A stretch of DNA of 64,000 bases from Paenibacillus sp. JNUCC-31 (GTDB taxonomy: Bacteria > Bacillota > Bacilli > Paenibacillales > Paenibacillaceae). Location of the stretch: NCBI RefSeq assembly GCF_014844075.1, contig NZ_CP062165.1:4278001-4342000 (forward strand). The letters run 5' to 3'. The notes beneath the pieces were generated by a model that was not told where the DNA came from, made no database searches, and saw only the letters and a program-made list of their open reading frames with translations. Each line of letters opens with the position of its first letter. The first letter of the stretch is position 1. Position numbers and translations under genes: made by a program. Of this stretch, positions 61,003 through 64,000 are shown piece by piece.

Positions 61003-62541
61003 TTAAACAACATGTGCACTCTGCTTTTTGAAATACTGCTCCACTAGAAACGTAAGCATCGGTCCGGGGTCTGCCTTCTGTAATTGAGACTGATCTCCGA
61101 ATTCCATGAGATACGGCTGCTCCGTGGTGCAAGGAATCCAATGAGGCATCGGATAGCCGGTGGAGTCGGGACCGTTCGGGTCACCGGTAGCAATAAAATT
61201 AGACAAATAGTTGCACATCTGTCGGGCCAGATCGTAATGTTTGCCCACGAAAGGACGCCAGCACTTGGCGAGTGTTTCGAAGAAAAACCACAGATCGACG
61301 GAGTGGAAGGTACCCGGCTGGTCCCAGCCAGGAATCTCGGCGTCGAAGTTGTAATAGTAGAGCGGCGTTTCAGACGGATGGCCGCTGTTCGCGCGGATGG
61401 CCAGCAGGATGGCATGCTGGATCATGCGGACAGATGCGTGTTGCAGGGCACGCTCTATTTGGCCGGTATCAGCCTCACATAGCTGCAAAAAGGCAGGAGC
61501 CTCCTCGCCAAATAGCTCTGCGGCCATCTGTTTCAATTCTTCCATATTGGCTGCGGCAGGTCGGGTCCAGAATTCCGAAGAAGTATGTCCCAGCATGACG
61601 GGGATTGGCTCACGTTCCTGCTGAATAAAGCGGGTAAACGGATCGCCTGCACAGAATTGTTCATCGATGACGGTGCCCCAGAAGCCTTTGTATTCCAGAG
61701 CTTTGTCGCGAACATATTCGGCATCCAGTTGTCTGGCCTCTGCCAGAGAGGATACGCCCAGGAAGCGGAAAAATTTAACCCCTTCCTGCTCTGCTTCCCG
61801 CAGTGTGGAGCGGACAGAAGGCACGCGGACCTTCGGGTACAGCTCGGTAGCTATACCGCTCATAATGACGGCTCGCTGGAACAAGCCTTTATTTTGCGGA
61901 GAGGTCATCTGGCTGAGCACACTGCCTCCGCCTGCCGACTGCCCGCCGATTGTGATCTGGTCAGGATCACCGCCAAAGGCGGCAATGTTGCGTTTGACCC
62001 ACTGGGTACCTGCTTGCTGATCGAGATGTCCGAAGTTGGCCGGTGCATGTGGGGATTCGGCACTGATCTCGGGGTGACACAGGAAGCCGAAAGCATTCAG
62101 TCGATAGTTGATCGTGACGACGACAATGCCTCTGCGAGCAATTCGCTCGCCATCAAATTCCATTTCGGCGGTGTTCCCGACCTGAAGGCCTCCCCCAAAA
62201 TACCAGACAAAGACAGGCAGTTTCTCATCTGTTCGTTTGGCAGGTGTCCAGACGTTCAGATACAGACAATCCTCGTCCATAGGCAGATCCGGATCAACGG
62301 CCCATTCGCGGGTATAGATGTTGTTATCGTCTATAACCGTTTTGGCTTGCATGGAGGTGGGGGCAAAATCAAAAGCTTTCAGAATGCCATTCCAATTGGA
62401 CTGCGGCTGCGGAGCGCGCCAGCGATTCTCACCTACAGGAGGTGCGGCAAAAGGGATTCCCTTGAAGCTGGTAATACGCGGGTCCGCTGCGGGCAGCCCT
62501 TGCACTTGTCCGTGTTCTACCGTTACCATTCTAAGCAACAC
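61003..62541 (-). CDS. Type B carboxylesterase
   Basis: The 512-residue alpha/beta hydrolase is of the PnbA-type carboxylesterase family. It has FKGIPFAAPPVGENRWRAPQ near the N-terminus, the nucleophile motif TIGGQSAGGGSVLSQM, Glu in LGHTSSEFW and His in PGTFHSVDLWFFFE. GTG 62541 is preferred because GGAG lies six bases upstream; the first ATG (62529) would be too far from it. It is divergent from an AraC-type regulator at 62738, likely its controller. Confidence 0.88.
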   Translation of the reverse strand: MLLRMVTVEHGQVQGLPAADPRITSFKGIPFAAPPVGENRWRAPQPQSNWNGILKAFDFAPTSMQAKTVIDDNNIYTREWAVDPDLPMDEDCLYLNVWTPAKRTDEKLPVFVWYFGGGLQVGNTAEMEFDGERIARRGIVVVTINYRLNAFGFLCHPEISAESPHAPANFGHLDQQAGTQWVKRNIAAFGGDPDQITIGGQSAGGGSVLSQMTSPQNKGLFQRAVIMSGIATELYPKVRVPSVRSTLREAEQEGVKFFRFLGVSSLAEARQLDAEYVRDKALEYKGFWGTVIDEQFCAGDPFTRFIQQEREPIPVMLGHTSSEFWTRPAAANMEELKQMAAELFGEEAPAFLQLCEADTGQIERALQHASVRMIQHAILLAIRANSGHPSETPLYYYNFDAEIPGWDQPGTFHSVDLWFFFETLAKCWRPFVGKHYDLARQMCNYLSNFIATGDPNGPDSTGYPMPHWIPCTTEQPYLMEFGDQSQLQKADPGPMLTFLVEQYFKKQSAHVV

Positions 62542-62737
62542 AACATTCTCCTCTCTGGATAAAGCGTATATCAATCATGCCGATCAAAGATGTATGGATG
62601 CGCTTACAAATGTGTGGGCGAGATGCCCTCTATTTTCATAATAAGCAACTTTCAGGGAGCTTTCCAGTATTCAAACAAAATATAAGAATGCATGGATGAT
62701 ATATAAAGATTGAGCTATGCGTTAGGGGGAATCAAGG

Positions 62738-63589
62738 TTGAATCCGATTTGGCATGAGAGCAGCAGAGCCAGTCATTTGTATTTTATCAGCGGCGGTCAC
62801 AAGCCAGCCAACCTTCACCAATGGGGGCCAGGAGTACGTGACGTTTATGCGCTGCACTATATTATTCGCGGCCAAGGGACGCTTGAGACGGGCGGCCGCG
62901 TGTTTCAGCTTGGTGCGGGGGAAAGCTTTATCATATTTCCGCAGAAGGAGATCTACTATTACCCTGACCCGCATGATCCGTGGGAGTATGTTTGGGTAGA
63001 GTTCAGCGGCGAGGATGCCGGGCGTTTGCTGGAGCTAACAGAGCTCTCAGAGGTAGAACCTGTGGTGACGGTCACGCCGGAGACGCTGCAGCCCTTTTTT
63101 CATCTGGCGTGGAACGCGGGCGCATCGCCCTATGAAATGCTTCGGGCGGATGCCCGTTTACGTCTCCTTCTTTCCTATTACATGGAGTATTATCCAAAGG
63201 AGCCGCAGATGGATACCAAGGATTATGTCTGGCTGGCGAGAAAATACATCGAGCAGAATTACTGGAAGCCAACCTTGACCGTCACGGAGATCGTAAAGGC
63301 AGTCAATCTGGAGCGCAGCTATTTGTTTCGCCGGTTTAAGGGAGCTACCGGCAAATCTGTGTTGGAGTATATTACATCCTGCCGAATTCGGCGAGCCTGC
63401 GAACTACTAAAGATGTCGGGTTTGCCCATTCAATCGGTGGCCTACTCCGTGGGGTACAATGACCCGTTATACTTTTCCAAAGTATTCAAGAAAGCAACAT
63501 CACATACGCCATCAGCGTACATGATGCTGCATGCGGAACCAACAGAGCTTCAGCGGAACAGGGCGCAGTTGCCGGATTCCCGGAAATAA
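62738..63589 (+). CDS. AraC-family regulator with cupin domain
   Basis: The 283-residue protein has an N-terminal cupin-like ligand domain (about 1-165; HYIIRGQGTLETGGRVFQLGAGESFIIFP) and a C-terminal AraC domain (LTVTEIVKAVNLERSYLFRRF and LPIQSVAYSVGYNDPLYFSKVFKK). Such regulators often sense sugars and control glycoside-use genes. TTG 62738 follows AGGGGGA. It could control the divergent esterase. Its 3' end overlaps the convergent small zinc-protein gene by 40 bases. Confidence 0.9.
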   Translation: MNPIWHESSRASHLYFISGGHKPANLHQWGPGVRDVYALHYIIRGQGTLETGGRVFQLGAGESFIIFPQKEIYYYPDPHDPWEYVWVEFSGEDAGRLLELTELSEVEPVVTVTPETLQPFFHLAWNAGASPYEMLRADARLRLLLSYYMEYYPKEPQMDTKDYVWLARKYIEQNYWKPTLTVTEIVKAVNLERSYLFRRFKGATGKSVLEYITSCRIRRACELLKMSGLPIQSVAYSVGYNDPLYFSKVFKKATSHTPSAYMMLHAEPTELQRNRAQLPDSRK

Positions 63590-63753
63590 CGAATCAGCTT
63601 TTCAATGGGCTCTCGCCCGCAATTCAGCTTCATGCCGAGGCAGTCGATGCACGAAAATTGCTGGGCAGAGCGCGATACCAGCTTCAGGTAGATGGCCACA
63701 TCGTCTGCTGCAAGCGGAACCTGACAGGACTGGCACAGGCGATTGCTGACCAT
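63550..63753 (-). CDS. Small CxxC zinc-finger-like protein
   Basis: A 67-residue protein with two CxxC pairs: NRLCQSCQVPLAADDVAIYL and FSCIDCLGMKLNCG, ending FRESGNCALFR. The paired cysteines suggest a zinc site. Its ATG directly follows the stop of the alpha-galactosidase gene with no gap, so it is translationally coupled. Similar short CxxC proteins occur in other Firmicutes; function unknown. Confidence 0.7.
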   Translation of the reverse strand: MVSNRLCQSCQVPLAADDVAIYLKLVSRSAQQFSCIDCLGMKLNCGREPIEKLIRYFRESGNCALFR

Positions 63754-64000
63754 CTACTTCACCAGCTTGGCCCGGACAATGAGGCAATCATGTGCTGCGA
63801 CAACTGGGGCGAAGCGTTCACGGAACTCGCCCAGCTCCTTATGTTCCCAGCAGTCGTACAGCGACAGGGCGTAACCGGCAGCGTAAGGCAGGCCCATGTC
63901 CCAAAATTGCAAAGACAATTCCCGCTGGCTGTCGCTCAGATTGAAGAAACCGATGGCCAGATCGCCGTCTGTCAGCACTTTCACCAGCATAAATACATCG
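63754..64000 (-). CDS. Alpha-galactosidase (GH27-like), C-terminal part (partial)
   Basis: The gene enters from the right edge and is open to base 64000. The 81 visible codons read VFMLVKVLTDGDLAIGFFNL, DMGLPYAAGYALSLYDCWEH and GEFRERFAPVVAAHDCLIV. This matches the C-terminal beta-sandwich of GH27 alpha-galactosidases (control of glycine-rich DLWxxKxLG and VPxHG features). The catalytic barrel lies outside the window, so the assignment is from this domain only. Confidence 0.7.
   Translation of the reverse strand, partial: DVFMLVKVLTDGDLAIGFFNLSDSQRELSLQFWDMGLPYAAGYALSLYDCWEHKELGEFRERFAPVVAAHDCLIVRAKLVK

Noticed and set aside
1..64000. CRISPR array, prophage, integrase, transposase, or antiphage system
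   Set aside because: No regular spacer-repeat pattern and no recognisable recombinase or defence gene was found in any frame; the 76-bp array has no spacers.

Overview
The window looks like a chromosomal segment of a spore-forming, mid-GC Gram-positive bacterium, most likely Paenibacillus. The basis is: a purF-purM-purN-purH-purD order, an IlvA close to that of Bacillus subtilis, relatives of YerB, YerC, YkaA/Pit and YqfQ, strong AGGAGG ribosome sites with frequent TTG and GTG starts, TTGACA/TATAAT-type promoters, and a secreted protein with the copper-amine-oxidase-like stalk domain common in Paenibacillus. No rRNA, tRNA, CRISPR array or intact mobile element was seen.

Layout. 1-6 kb: 3' end of purF, a 76-bp GC-rich tandem repeat, then purM, purN, purH and purD. 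6.7-9.3 kb: two CorC/HlyC-like CBS membrane proteins, both with a hairpin between Shine-Dalgarno and start codon. 9.4-11.1 kb: an mhqO-mhqD quinone-stress operon with a promoter and operator. 11.2-13.4 kb: ilvA and an acetyltransferase behind a promoter with a Fur-like box. 13.5-20 kb: a secreted protein, a 1058-residue seven-module secreted protein, an orphan hairpin-rich stretch, a DUF1129 protein with a 39-residue membrane peptide, and a small acidic protein. 20-24.5 kb: esterase, DODA-type dioxygenase, DoxX protein with an FNR/Rex-like palindrome, YerB lipoprotein. 24.6-31.4 kb: DUF47-Pit phosphate transport, corA between two groups of DnaA boxes, AlkC-like glycosylase, YqfQ-like protein, yerC-cbiX behind cre sites.

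31.6-37.7 kb: a complete biotin operon bioADBFHC behind a BirA operator. 37.6-45.8 kb: two divergent TetR/ketopantoate-reductase-like modules whose operators share the half-site TGTTGA/TCAACA, a DUF4395 protein, a broken NLP toxin gene, dagK and an rlmD-like methyltransferase. 46-58 kb: a zinc-ribbon/LRR membrane protein, a UbiB-like kinase, an acetyltransferase, dus and a MetE-like protein. These are mixed with broken genes: a prenyltransferase-like/BTAD chimera, a reverse-strand remnant, a menG copy with one stop codon, a NUDIX remnant and a dus fragment. A three-domain secreted wall-lytic candidate lies among them. 58-64 kb: DUF4256, AraC-GyrI regulator, acetyltransferase, carboxylesterase with a divergent AraC regulator, and the 3' end of an alpha-galactosidase gene with a small zinc protein.

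Most of the window is ordinary chromosome. The unusual signals are the hairpin-bridged start sites, the purine-operon repeat, the DnaA-box groups round corA, the paired TetR modules and the gene-decay zone at 48-57 kb. All assignments come from reading the sequence; no database search was run.
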